Assembly: GCA_917880885.1 (NCBI GenBank)
Contig: OU862931.1
Coordinates: 13,961,337 to 14,025,336, forward strand
Direction of reading: 5' to 3'
DNA from: Limnephilus marmoratus
Lineage: Eukaryota; Arthropoda; Insecta; Trichoptera; Limnephilidae
DNA: 64,000 bases
The notes beneath the pieces are model-generated. The model was given only the letters and a program-made list of their open reading frames with translations. It searched no databases and was not told where the DNA came from. Position 1 is the stretch's first letter, and each line of letters opens with the position of its first letter. This document shows, one piece after another, positions 32,240 through 42,576 of this stretch. A program made the position numbers and the translations under genes.

Positions 32240-33060
32240 GTTAATGTTAATTTGGGACAAAATGTTTGGTGTATCAACTGATGAGTGTATAATTTTGTGT
32301 AAAAGTAATAAATCAGAAAGTTTACGTCTGGCTGTTAGAGAGTGTAGTTTATAGTGTGAATTTCGGTCTTTGTACGTTCCAAATTGATCAGATATACCTT
32401 CACGATAAGCAATTACACGGGTTAATTTTCTTTGTGTGGATTCGATCCTATAATTATGAATTTCATAATTGGGAGACCAAATTGTGGATGCATATTCGAG
32501 GATACTTCGCACAATTGATTTATATAATGTTAATGTTAATTCTGCACTTTTAAAACAGTTTGTGATTCTTAGCGTTAATCCTAATACTTGTGATGCACAT
32601 TTTGAAATTGCATCTACATGTTTATTGAAGCTAAGTGAAGAGTCAAATATCACGCCCAAGTCTTTAATTGAAGTTGTGTTACGTAATGCGACATTGTTAA
32701 TGTGATATGTGTTTGAAAATTTATTGATGTTTTTTGTGAAGGAAATTACAGCACATTTGTTTTCGTTAAAATATAAATCATTTGGTGTGCACCATTCATG
32801 AAGTGATGATAAGTCTTTTTGCAAATCGGCGCAATCTTCTAATGATGTTATTTTTTTGTACAACTTAAGGTCATCGGCAAACAGGAGATACTTTGATTTT
32901 TTTATTCCTTAAACAATGTCGTTGATAAATATTAAAAACAGTAACGGTCCAAGATGTGAGCCCTGCGGAATTCCCGACGTTGCCGTAAAAAGATCCGCGG
33001 AGTACCCTCCTACAATATTGTATACAATACCCATGTGGAAACCTCTAATTGGTTCAATTA
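32240..33060 (-). pseudogene. Jockey-type RT, palm to C-terminal block, right of BEL insertion
   Basis: On the minus strand: SGIPQGSHLGPLLF, FINDIV, a TAA stop, then KYLLFADDLKLYKKI, WCTPNDLYFNENKC, IKDLGVIFDSSLSF and LYKSIVRSILEYASTIWSPN. The one stop just before the FADD region shows the copy was probably dead or dying. The frame runs into the BEL 5' LTR and resumes at 26432. Confidence 0.8.
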
Positions 33061-33147
33061 TTGTACTCAATTATTATATACTTTGTTGTTAATGTAAACT
33101 GTTGGTCTCCCAAATAAATAAAATAAAATAAAAAATAAAATAAAAAT
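33060..33147 (+). repeat. A-rich 3' tail of a plus-strand LINE
   Basis: CCCAAATAAATAAAATAAAA and further AAATA units at the end of a short unique segment. It could be the tail of the LINE fragment at 25601-25876, separated from it by the nested insertions. Confidence 0.5.
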
Positions 33148-33175
33148 AGTCAAACCCGTGCGTCACGGTCCGAGC

Positions 33176-33460
33176 CACATGTTCGAGTCGGGAGTAGCTG
33201 GCGCGTTCGAGTTCTTTTGGGTGAGGGCTCCGGCTCCGAGGTCCGGCTAGGGTGGAACCCGAGCGTCTCGATTCGAGCCATTTGGGAGAAGGTTGCGCGT
33301 TCGAGTTCTTTTGCGAGCTCCGGCTCCAAGGTAAGGCTAGGGTGGAACCCGAGCGTCTCCGTTCGAGCCATTTGCGAGTCGGAATCAGATTGCGCGTTCG
33401 AATTCTTTAGCGCGCTCGTGCCATTCGCGAGTCGGGAGTGGCTCCCGGGACCTGCTCCAA
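33176..33460. repeat. GC-rich tandem repeat, period ~94-97 bp
   Basis: GCGCGTTCGAGTTCTTTT starts at 33201, recurs at 33295, and as a variant at 33392. Units share CCGGCTCC, GGCTAGGGTGGAACCCGAG and CGTTCGAGCCATTTG. Open frames on both strands across it reflect composition only. Confidence 0.75.
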
Positions 33461-33624
33461 GAACTCTAGTACTTTTAAATGGAAGCACGTCTCGGAGGCC
33501 TCCGGAAAAATGCAGTACTTACCCACTTCTATTTCAAATAAGACAAATGGGTTTGCGACACCACCGACTGCAAATTTCACAATGTCAAGGTTTAGGTAAC
33601 CTACCCACTGCAACTCGCTAAAAA

Positions 33625-34930
33625 GTTGATCACCACTGATCTAAAGATGTCACTGGAGTCAAAATATACTTAAGCAGAAAAGAAAAACTTTTTAACCGTG
33701 AGGAAGAAATTTCGAGGCCATCGAATCTGTTTTCTAATCGCGATGTTGTCAATAATAGTGCTTTGATATTGTATCCAAACGATACAGTATTATTGCAAGT
33801 CGCCATACTGTTTGTAATAAGTAAATGTTCAGAAAAAATATTATTCTTTTTTTTTTTTTTCAGGTTCTACATAAAACAGTTATACACCAAATTATTATGG
33901 AGAAGATTACAAAATTTAAAAGAAAAAGTCCATGGGGACAGTTTCACTAAGTTGTGACGTATGTCAAAAGATAGTTACTGAACTCTCCATAGGTAACATT
34001 CAAAATGTCGATGCTCAATGCAGAATCGTTAAGCAGTTGAATTGATCTGTTTAATGGCGCATTCTGAAAGGAAGAAGTTCTCGGAGCATAAAAAGTGCGT
34101 TGGATCTCCCACGAGTATACGCGTTGGGGACATATAGGTTAATCTCCTTCAACATAGGTGGATTCAGTACAGTACCGGAGATAAGCTTTAAAAAATGTTT
34201 CTCCAAAAATATTTCCAAAGAGTAGCAAGATTATAAAACCTATGACATTTATATGAGATTAGATGAGAAAAAATAATTGTAAATTCTCAAAATATTAGGT
34301 ATTTAATTTCGCAATATGGCGGTAAAGCAATAAGATAAGTCCTTGGGAAATAAAGAAACTTGTGTACTTTCATAATCTTGAAAAATGCTTGCTTTCGCAT
34401 ATTTCACGAGAAAATGAAATTTATTCATTTTATTTGCTGACACACTAAATATTTACTCACAGATACTATATGTAGTTAGTTCCGAAATGTCAAATAATAT
34501 GGGATATGAAAAATTCCATAAAACAGAAATGGCAAACAGAATCAAAGTTACCCTAAAAAATGCGGGGAAAACAAATTAAACTCAGAAAATTGTACGATGT
34601 TTTTGATTTGAAGATTTTTATTTTATGATGTACACTTGCTATGTACCTACTCTTATAATAATTCGCTCCCAGTTTTACACTAATGAAGTATTGAATCCAG
34701 CGTCTAACTTTAAACTTTAGGGTGCCCAGTTTACACCCGCACACAGTGGCAGAGATTTGAACGCTGGGGCGACGTTGGCCCCTGATCGGCATGTTCCCGA
34801 AAAATTTTTTTTTTCTCGATTTCTCAAGTAACCACTGACATAAAAAAATATTCGAAAATAATATCCGAAGCTTACTTATTCTGTAATTAGTCACAGAACC
34901 GAGATGTGCTGGCGCGCATTTACGCTGACG
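33625..34930. other. Unassigned stretch
   Basis: No recognised gene or repeat over about 1.3 kb apart from homopolymer runs (33848-33860, 34807-34814). Confidence 0.35.
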
Positions 34931-34933
34931 TAT

Positions 34934-35110
34934 CTTTTTTTTTACGTTAGGTCCACACTGACGAAAATAATTCCCTGCGGTGCCTTTGTTATCTTTGTGG
35001 ATGCTACGTGGAGAGTATTTTTAGGAAAAGAAGGAGAGAAAGTTCTGCGAAGGAAAAGCGTATTAGGGGTGAATAGGAATCTGGGGGTCAGTGGGTCCAG
35101 GATTGAAAGA
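34934..35110 (-). repeat. 3' end of SINE-like/CR1-like family
   Basis: Minus strand carries the block CCTATTCACCCCTAATACGC, CTTCTTTTCCTAAAAATACT and a decayed hairpin, ending in an A run at 34943-34935. Matches 51968-52112 and the tails of the other SINE-like copies. Confidence 0.55.
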
Positions 35111-35224
35111 CGTATGAATCCATCTCTCCCACTCCGTTGCAAGGCAATGTTCCGAGAGAGCACGGCTGGAGTTCACATGTCGTTCACAGAAGGATCTTTT
35201 CCATTGGGTAACCATTGGAAGTAA

Positions 35225-35930
35225 TTTCTAATCCAAAACAATGCTTTATTATGTCCAAATAAGTTGGTAACATATTGTCTTTTAATTTTTCTGGGCCACG
35301 AAAAACAGAACACAATGATTTTGTTTTATTTTAGGCATTTTACAAACAAATCACAATAAAGTTTGCGCGACCATTCCAAAGAATGTGCGCTCTGCGCTGA
35401 TATCTGTTTTTTTACTGATTGACTGCATCTATTGTTTCGAAAAATGGTGTCAAAGGGGGGAGGGGAAGAAGGATAAGTTAGATGAGTGAAAATAAAATAT
35501 ATTTTGTGTCGTTTAGATGAGGTGCTTGTTGCTAACGGAATCTGAAAAATGCACTTTTTTTAGAACTTTAGGGTCGTGCGCCACCTGAAGATGAAGTAAA
35601 AATTTGATGTTATTATGCGTAATTTACAGGGTAGGTACTACCAAGGCACCCATTGGTAATACAGCAAACGTGAAATTTGAAGAAAAGTGTTTTCTCTTCG
35701 CCCTACTGGAGAAGTCAAAGGGACTCCCTCAACCATTCTCTCTAGGTGAGTTTGAAGGTAGGCGGAATCAGATTGTTTGTGTACTTACCATTAAATAAAA
35801 AAATTAACATCACTTAAACGAAAGAGAAAGGTGTTCGCGAGTGGTGTTATTGGTAAGGGGGAAGGCGGGGGAGGTGAAAGGAAAATGCGGGAGGGGGACG
35901 GGGAGGGGAACAGGGTCACACTATCTGCTC
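35225..35930. other. Unassigned stretch
   Basis: No gene recognised. A G-rich, purine-biased part lies at 35855-35915. Confidence 0.35.
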
Positions 35931-35934
35931 TCAC

Positions 35935-36125
35935 TGTCGCTCTGGTGAAAGACCAACATTCAAAATCGAAATGTAGCATGAAATGGATTTAGCAATGTTT
36001 AACGACCAGATCAGATCAGCCAGGTACTTCTCATCCATTTCTCTTCCTCTTCACCACTCTTTTCAGCAGTATCTTTATAACACACCTCAATAGAGAATTA
36101 TATAGTCCCACTTTATACGACGGGG
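35935..36125 (+). repeat. Dispersed repeat family A, copy 3
   Basis: Carries CTCTGGTGAAAGACCAACAT, AACGACCAGATC and TAGAGAATTATATAGTCCC, matching family A landmarks. Confidence 0.5.
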
Positions 36126-36162
36126 ACTTACCTTTGACTGGTGACATGGTTTTTGTGTAACG

Positions 36163-36200
36163 AAACTGGTGACGAACGGCCTGAGAGGCCCCTGCCTTAT
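36163..36200 (+). repeat. AACTGGTGAC / GGCCTGAGAGGCC motif
   Basis: AACTGGTGAC followed by the palindrome GGCCTGAGAGGCC; the same arrangement occurs at 36834-36866 and inverted at 41112-41140. Confidence 0.5.
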
Positions 36201-36414
36201 CCGGTCTACAGGATAGAAATTAGGCAATGTAGCTTGCAGCAGTCTTTAAAAACAGTGTAATGACATAAAAATAGATAAAATAAAATTAATCAATAAACTC
36301 TAAATGTAATTTTGAATGAAGAAATTATCATTATAAAGTATGTAGTATCTAAAATCAAAAAACTAGAGATGAGATCAGTAATCACAAATAAACAAAAAAA
36401 GTATCAATAAAAAA

Positions 36415-36451
36415 CCCTGAAGAAGTGAGCATTGCTCACGAAACATGTTGG
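36415..36451 (+). ncRNA. Hammerhead ribozyme motif, second family
   Basis: CC, CTGAAGA (36417-36423), A, stem II GTGAGC-ATT-GCTCAC (6 bp perfect), GAAA, palindromic stem III ACATGT, U17, GG. All core positions fit CUGANGA...GAAA...UH. The cleavage triplet would be GUU. Stem I is 2 bp (CC/GG). Stem sequences differ from the ACCGGT family, so this is a separate lineage of the same fold. Confidence 0.65.
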
Positions 36452-37028
36452 TTTTATAAACAATAAAAGTGGTAAAAACGAAGTAATTTATTAATTAAAA
36501 AAAAAATATATAACATATTATTACAAAAATACTTATTTTCCTTACAGTTAAGATACTAATCAATAAACAAAAAAAATAATGCTCTAATCATGTATCATTT
36601 TACAAAACTGGCAATGGTCAAACTTTGGTTATTTTTATTGGAAGTCAGGGCATACATAATTGTTTGGCACATTGCAAGCACACATGTTTTTACTCAAATT
36701 ACATTAGTAATTCGATTTGCGATTTAACTTCGGAGGACAACTAGCACAGGTTTTTCGTATTTTTGACCCGTTATTGGAGTTTTGTGGCAAATCAGAACCC
36801 AAAATACGCACGCATAAAAAGTTACGTAACTGGTGACGTAAGGTCTGAGAGACCGCTGCTGAATTTTATTCGATGTAACTTACCAATTTGGAACTGCGCG
36901 ATGCGACTATCCTTCTCTACGGCGTGGACGTAACTAAAATCGAAGCTACTCAGGCAGTCAGGCGTTGGAACAAAGCAAGCGCGGGGAATGGGGTGAAATG
37001 ACGTTTCACTGACGCTGCGCGGTATGTA

Positions 37029-37545
37029 TTAGATTTGGCGACACTGAGATCTTCTTGATCTCAGTTTACTTTAAATTTGGGAATCCGGTAGGACCCCACA
37101 TCCTGAGTCTGACGCGCGCGCTCAACGCGCTTAAAGGCCGTAACATAGTTATCGGAGGTGACTTTAATGCACGCTCACCATTATGGTTCGACACTAGCGA
37201 CTGTAGAACGGAGCGATCAGACGCCGTTGAGGACCTGATTGCTGCGCAAGGTCTTAGTATCATCAACGAACAGAGTTCCTTTTGTACCTTCTCGAACATA
37301 CATGGTGAGAGCAACATTGATCTAACTTTCTGCTCTGGATCTGTTGCGACCAGGATTTCAAAGTGGGTAGTCCATGAGTGCGCAATAAATTCGGATCATA
37401 GATTGATTACTTATACGGTGGGTGTTAGGAAAACAGAAGCTCCAAGATCCTCCTGGAACTTCAACACCTCTAGAGCGAATTGGGATCACTTTGGGGAATC
37501 GCTACGAGATACGTTAAGGGATTTACTGCTACCCGGCTCAGAACA
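37029..37545 (+). pseudogene. R1-like endonuclease domain (partial)
   Basis: Encodes NIVIGGDFNARSPLW, DLIAAQGLSIINEQSSFCTF, ESNIDLTFCSGS and INSDHRLITYTV, i.e. the GDFNA, D-T and SDH motifs of an APE-type endonuclease with catalytic residues present. The N-terminal part (first Asn and Glu motifs) is lost at the 5' truncation. The frame leaves the conserved sequence near 37545 because of a short inserted segment. Confidence 0.8.
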
Positions 37546-37643
37546 GATATTGTCTAGTGAGTCGGGTAGCGCACATATATGTAAATAACTATTGATGTTA
37601 ATAAACGCCCGGGTTACCGGCACCTTTAAAAAAAAAAAAAAAA
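37546..37643 (+). repeat. Small poly(A)-ended insertion in the R1-like element
   Basis: An unrelated segment carries a hairpin (GCTACCCGGCTC...GAGTCGGGTAGC), AATAAA at 37600-37605 and a 16-bp A run (37628-37643), after which R1-like coding resumes. It looks like a very short retrocopy. No clear target duplication is seen. Confidence 0.5.
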
Positions 37644-38455
37644 TTTCACCACGTAGCTGCTACTGATCCGGATAATTTGGGGAATTTTTTCAATAGGGCG
37701 GTTGTATCTGCTGCCAACTCGTCTTTGGGAAGATCAAACCCGAAGACGAGTATTAGAACGCCGTGGTGGTCACCTGAGCTGACTTCGCTCAAGGGGGCCT
37801 TCAAGAGGGCCTACAGGACGCTTGGGTTGTCCAGGAGTGGTAGCTGTACGGAGGAGGAGACAGCTGCGCTTCAGGCGAGCTTGAGGTCCGCCAGGTCGGC
37901 CTTCAAACGGGCCGTTCTTCGAGCGAAACGAGCTGCTTGGCATAATTGGGTCAAAGATGTGGGTAACGCCAACCCGTGAGAAATCTACAGCGCTATTGAA
38001 AAATCCGGGAAAGGATCTGACCGGTATTTGTCTACAGTAATTGGGAAATCAGATGGGAGGAACGCTGAGACTGTGGACGTGGCCTCCACTCTCAAGACAC
38101 TTCTGGGTGAGTTAGTTCCTTTAGAATCAGTAATTGGGGAGAATGACCACCACAAACAGATTAGAAATCTGTCACGGCTACCACCAAGGGACCTTGCCCA
38201 AGAGAATAACTTCATTAGAGTCACTAAAGCGGAAATTGATGTTATAAAAAAGGGATTGGGTCCTAAGAAGGCACCAGGGCATGATAGGCTCAATGGCGTA
38301 GATCTACGGTACATGCCCTGTCGTATGTGCTTGATTGGGTGAAGGCTTGTCCAAAGAGGTATTATATCGAACGTGTTATTTCATATCATGCATTTTTATC
38401 GAACAGGAAATATTCTTCATTTGAACGGCGCGTCCCCGAAATATTGATTTCTCAA
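37644..38455 (+). pseudogene. R1-like linker and N-terminal RT
   Basis: WWSPELTSLKGAFKRAYRT and AAWHNWVKDV are the linker typical of R1/I-type ORF2. A TGA at 37977-37979 replaces the conserved Trp after NP. The same frame goes on to GLGPKKAPGHDRLNG (the RT fingers motif kAPG-D), and another frame carries YVLDWVKACPKRYY and FLSNRKYSSFE from the palm. The catalytic YADD/FADD box is not found. Confidence 0.75.
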
Positions 38456-38597
38456 CACTTTAATATGAGGTGATTCATGCTCCCAAAAATATAAATTATT
38501 TTGTTGCACAACGTGAAATTACAACCTGAGATGACTCACGCGGAAACAGAAATTATTGCATGAATTTAAAATATTGTGAAACCGACTGACCTGCGAC

Positions 38598-38636
38598 TAT
38601 AAAAGGTCTGCGAAGAAAGCAGTTGGCATTCAGTCT
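38598..38636 (+). promoter_or_regulatory. TATA box and arthropod initiator
   Basis: TATAAAAGG (38598-38606) is followed 34 bp later (T to +1 A) by ATTCAGTC, a match to the arthropod initiator TCAGT. The spacing is slightly long but within the range seen for insect retroelement promoters. Confidence 0.45.
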
Positions 38637-38824
38637 TCATCATCAGCGGTCGGAATAACATCCTACACAGTTACTACCTGAAGATCCTCGACATTGAAAC
38701 GCTGCTCAATTCAAGACTCGCCGACACCGGTTGGAACTTCAAGACGTCAGTCTCGCCATCACCTTTCGAGGCTCCAAGACGCAACTCTTTCACCTCAAGC
38801 ACCCGATGGGATAATACCTACAAA

Positions 38825-39275
38825 ACGCCGAAGCCCCGTGGCCATCCTTGGGCTCCTTTGGACTTGCTGATTCTTACCAAGCCCTTGAAGTCGCTGCGCT
38901 ACTCCTGACCATCTTGCTCTGGGCTGCTAGCCAGGGGCCCCCTTGCGTCGAGCCTTGCATCTCTCTGCCCTGATGATAACGCCGAAGCCCCATGGCCATC
39001 CTTGGGCTCCTTTGGACTTGCTGATTCTTACCAAGCCCTTAAAGTCGCTGCGCTACTCCTGACCATCCTGCTCTGGGCTGCTAGCCCGGGGCCCCCTTGC
39101 ATCGAGCCTTGCATCTCTCTGCCCTGATGATAACGCCGAAGCCCCATGGCCATCCTTGGGCTCCTTGAACTCGCTGATTCTTACCAAGCTCTTGATGTCG
39201 CTGCGCTACCCCTAATCATCTTGCTCTGGGCTGCTAGCCCGGTGCCCCTTTGCATCTACCTGATGATGACCCCGT
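38825..39275 (+). repeat. 154-bp tandem repeat, 2.9 copies
   Basis: ACGCCGAAGCCCC starts at 38825, 38979 and 39133, an exact 154-bp spacing. Copies are very similar (CCATCCTTGGGCTCC, GACTTGCTGATTCTTACCAA, CTGGGCTGCTAGCC); the third is shortened by small deletions. Confidence 0.92.
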
Positions 39276-39430
39276 CTATCAAATGATGACACCATTTAGA
39301 GATGCGTGCTATGCACTTGCAGCACGCCCAATAGAATGCAGACCGATACCCTGGAGCCAATCAAGATGTGAGTGGCTGCAACCGCCCTAGCCTAGGATGC
39401 TAGCGACCCACTGCCATGCAATGACAAGCC

Positions 39431-39999
39431 GGCTCACTTAAGAGTTGCTGCGATCTGGAAATCAGGGAAGTGCTTACTAAGCAGAGGTTAACCAGAGGAA
39501 CCCCTGCCACTCACCTAGGAGTCACTCTAACTCCAAGCGGGCCGGGGACTCTCTCTGGGCTGCTTCGACAAATGAGAGACCTGTCACTCCAAGAGTGGCA
39601 GGCCCGGTGGGATAGTCGAATTTGGGAAGATGGACTTTCTGGACTTTCTCCTTCTTCCCATCAGTTAAACTCAGAATGGAAGCGGTCTTCCTCAAGTTAG
39701 ACCACCACATCACTCCAGTATTATCTGGCCATGGGGAATTCAGGGGGAGACTTCACACCCTCTCCCTGTCCCCTTACCCCAATTGTGCCTGTGGGAGCAC
39801 GAACCAGTCGGCTGAGCATATCCTGTGGCAGTGTGAAATAATGACGGATGCCAGAGGTCAAATGCTAGATAGTTTGGACGTACCCATCAGACCAGTGTGG
39901 AACACTGATCTGGTTTCGAATAAGACGAATTTCGAGTGCTTGAAGAAGTTTACAAGAATCTGGGTGGAGAGATGGCCTGATCTTAGAGTCGCTGATTAG
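39431..39999 (+). pseudogene. R1-like ORF2 C-terminal region
   Basis: One frame holds LTKQRLTRGTPATHLGVTL and MRDLSLQEWQARWD; after a frameshift near 39615 another holds RWTFWTFSFFPSVKLRMEAV, LDHHITPVLSGHGEFRGRL and NCACGSTNQSAEHILWQC, ending in a natural stop at 39997-39999. The HH-T-LSGHG-F and C-C-H-C knuckle are hallmarks of R1/I-clade polymerases. Confidence 0.85.
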
Positions 40000-40232
40000 A
40001 AGATTTAGTGACCAGGTGTACTTGTCTCCTGATATCCATGGATTACCCCACATTTACTCTTTCAACCCTATCTGCCTGGTTTTTTTACATTTTCCGTTTC
40101 TTTCTTTTTCTTATTATTTTCTGTTGTTTATTTACACTTACTTGTTATTTACACTTTTACACGGCTTAGTGTTTTTCTTTTTCATTTACAGTGTAACATA
40201 ATGCGTGAATTGACACGCCTGCGTGCATTATG

Positions 40233-40265
<33 letters not shown>

Positions 40266-41100
40266 CCTCTACTCTTTCATGTTTTTGCATTTTTTAGTTT
40301 GTTTATTTTGTTTTCCATGTTCTTTTCAGTTCCTGATAACAACTAGAACAGAACTCCGTTGTTTGTTATGTCTTGTCCACTTCCCCATTAAAGGGGTTGG
40401 ACTTTGGGCCTTGTCCCTATCATATTTTTTATAGGTCTACCTTTTTTTGTAACTTACCTCTGTTATCTCCTTCCAGTGCCCGCGCCACCCCCCCTGACAT
40501 GATAAAGTTAGAGGAAAGATAGAGTGGCATCCGGAGGTTTGTCCGTCCCTCCTCCAGCTACCCGACGCTCTTTTTCCCTAGGGTCTTCGTATCGTAGTCC
40601 ATTTACTTCTTCTAGGCACCACCGGATAGCTTACTCCACTGGGTGCCATGATGTCGGACTAATAACCTTACACATTCTCTGGAGGACTGCCGGGCACAGG
40701 ATGGTCATGACGGTCATCACTATTTTTTTTCGCCTTTACTAAATGTTATTGCTTTGTTTACAACTTATCCTTTTCTTATTTATACGCAGGTGCCTGCAGT
40801 CCTGGAGTGTGTGGTCTCCCTCTGATTATTATATAATCACTACTTTTTGTTTTTTTTTTCTTTATTACATTTTTTATGCTCACTAACACCTGAAGATTAG
40901 TCCTTTTTGACCATTACAGTACAGACTTTAGGCGATCCTATATTTCCGCCACCTAACAAAGTATGTAGGGGCATTGAAGGTCTAGATTCGTTTTATTAAA
41001 TGTAGAGTCGTTCATTCAAAAAAATTAGATTCTTGCGAGAACTCCGAAGGGGCGACCATAAGTCGCCTATACCGGGGCGGGACAGTGGTGGGTACTTCAA
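40000..41100 (+). other. R1-like 3' untranslated region
   Basis: Long T-rich 3' untranslated part including a TA microsatellite (about 40236-40252). The last 130 bp match the end of the copy at 14702. There is no poly-A tail; R1-like elements often end without one. Confidence 0.65.
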
Positions 41101-41140
41101 TGACGCTGCGCGGCCTGTGAGACCGCTTGTCACCAGTTAA

Positions 41141-41260
41141 AGGTTAATTGGCTTACTTTTACTAGTGATTCCGGACACTATTTAGAGTAAAAACTGTAAA
41201 TGATGTTTTTATCTTTTGTAACTTTTTTGATGTATTTGTTTTCATAATATTTTTTTTCCA
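41141..41260. repeat. Decayed half copy of the 21217-21601 MITE
   Basis: CTAGTGATTCCGGACACTAT, GAGTAAAAACTGTAAAT and TTTTTTGATG follow the order of the MITE's left arm. The right arm is not recognised. Confidence 0.4.
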
Positions 41261-41592
41261 AATAAAACAAAAAAATCTTCAACATGTCATAACATTCACT
41301 CTGACCCTATCTATCTGATTCCTACAGATTTAAGCCTTGAAGCCTGACCTACAATTTAAAAAAAAAATGCGAATAAAATTTTTCCATTACTTTTTTAAAT
41401 TCTTTTATTTATAAAAGAATTTTATTTATTTTAATTTCATAGGCAGTCTAACAAAGCCGTCACAAGACAGCTTATCTATAGGTTCTACGAAATCTATATG
41501 TCTTAATATTTAATACATACATATTATAACAAAATCTCCGGACTCTCCTGGCCTGTATAGGTATTTACGTTTACCACAATAATTCTAACTAC

Positions 41593-41770
41593 GCAGGTTT
41601 TTGCTGCTAGGCCCTGTGGGCGGCTTTTGGTTCAGCTTCGCCCAGTTAGTGTTGGTGACTATTTTATAAACCCGATAGAAACTGGTTCCAAAAATAGCCC
41701 GTTCCTCGGATCCACTGTCACCCAGAGATAGCTAGTCACCGGGACCAAGTAACCGGGACCGGCAAACTAA
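41593..41770 (+). repeat. Dispersed repeat B, copy 2
   Basis: Same landmarks as 22616-22795, same orientation, with a short extra segment (about 41690-41715). Confidence 0.55.
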
Positions 41771-42576
41771 GTAATACCGTCAATCTTTCCACATCCGAAG
41801 AGATACTCAAATTCACAAATTTGTAGTACTTATACCTGCCAGGGGCACGTCCCTGCTAACCTGCTAACGGAAGTGGCGACATCTTTTGACGAATTCTTGA
41901 ATTCGAAACCGAATTACAACGGTAGATTTGTTCGAAATTTCACGTACCTATACATAAGTTAATATGGTGCGGCGGGTACGACGTGGCGGCACACATGCAT
42001 TCAAAGTCGCGTTCTTAAATTCAACTACGCAGACGCAAGCCTATTAATATTGATGATAGAATATTTTATTCAATTTCAAACCAATTTTCCATATTTAAAA
42101 CCGAGTGCATTGCAATAATTTATAAAATCTCTCAAATACACAGAATGGGCCTTAAATGTATAATTGGTAACGAGTTCCGATAAACTAAAAATAAACATAA
42201 TAATATATTATATCTATATTTTTTTTTTTTTTTTAGCATATAAAATATAATGTACATTTAGATGATTTATTAATTTGCTTACATGTTCATATTCAAATAT
42301 GTTAATACCACTCTTCCATGGAAGCGTTAGCTTGTGTCTGGAAGAGTAGTGTACATTTTTTAATGCTATATTTAAATTCTTAAATTACAATGTGAATGTA
42401 AAAAACAATAAGTTGTAAGTTCGGTGATATGTGATTATAAGTATTTATCTACTATCAAAACAATTTTACTGTTTGGATAATGTGTCCAGAATTATTGTAA
42501 TTAGTTGCTAAAAACAATACAAAATTTAACTTATTTGAAGAATGGAGTATCACTTGGAAACTGAGTTATAAGTAGA

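Larger units (their letters stand above)
25877..33060 (-). mobile_element. Jockey-type LINE interrupted by a BEL/Pao element
   Basis: Two minus-strand pieces, 32235-33060 and 25877-26432, join in frame when the BEL/Pao element is skipped (coding stop at 26229-26231, A-rich tail near 25877-25900). Palm, FADD box and C-terminal block are present; the 5' half is truncated. Confidence 0.8.
38456..39430 (+). repeat. Foreign segment inside the R1-like element
   Basis: GC-richer DNA with no LINE homology, holding a TATA/initiator-like promoter and a 154-bp tandem repeat. Ends are not defined. An LTR or a non-autonomous element is possible. A hairpin GCGTGCT...AGCACGC lies near 39304-39327. Confidence 0.5.
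37023..41100 (+). mobile_element. R1-like LINE with 13-bp TSD
   Basis: Flanked by TGACGCTGCGCGG at 37010-37022 and 41101-41113. It contains endonuclease, part of RT and the HHIT...SGHG / CysHis C-terminus of the R1 clade, and a 3' untranslated region shared with 13845-14702. The 5' end is truncated inside the endonuclease. The RT palm is interrupted or replaced by unrelated DNA (about 38460-39430). Confidence 0.8.
36834..41140. mobile_element. TIR element split by R1-like insertion
   Basis: 36834-37022 begins TAACTGGTGAC and 41101-41140 ends GTCACCAGTTA; next to each end lies a GGTCT...AGACC-type palindrome. If the R1-like insertion is removed, a small inverted-repeat element of roughly 230 bp remains. 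Target duplication not determined. Confidence 0.45.

Noticed and set aside
33217..33621. ORFs on both strands across GC-rich repeats
   Set aside because: They follow the tandem repeat and its low stop-codon density, not a protein.
38677..38720. CTGAAGA...GAAAC resembling a hammerhead
   Set aside because: The sequence between the two boxes forms no stem II and no stem III follows.
38825..39275. CRISPR-like array
   Set aside because: Units are 154 bp, contiguous and without unique spacers; the window is eukaryotic.
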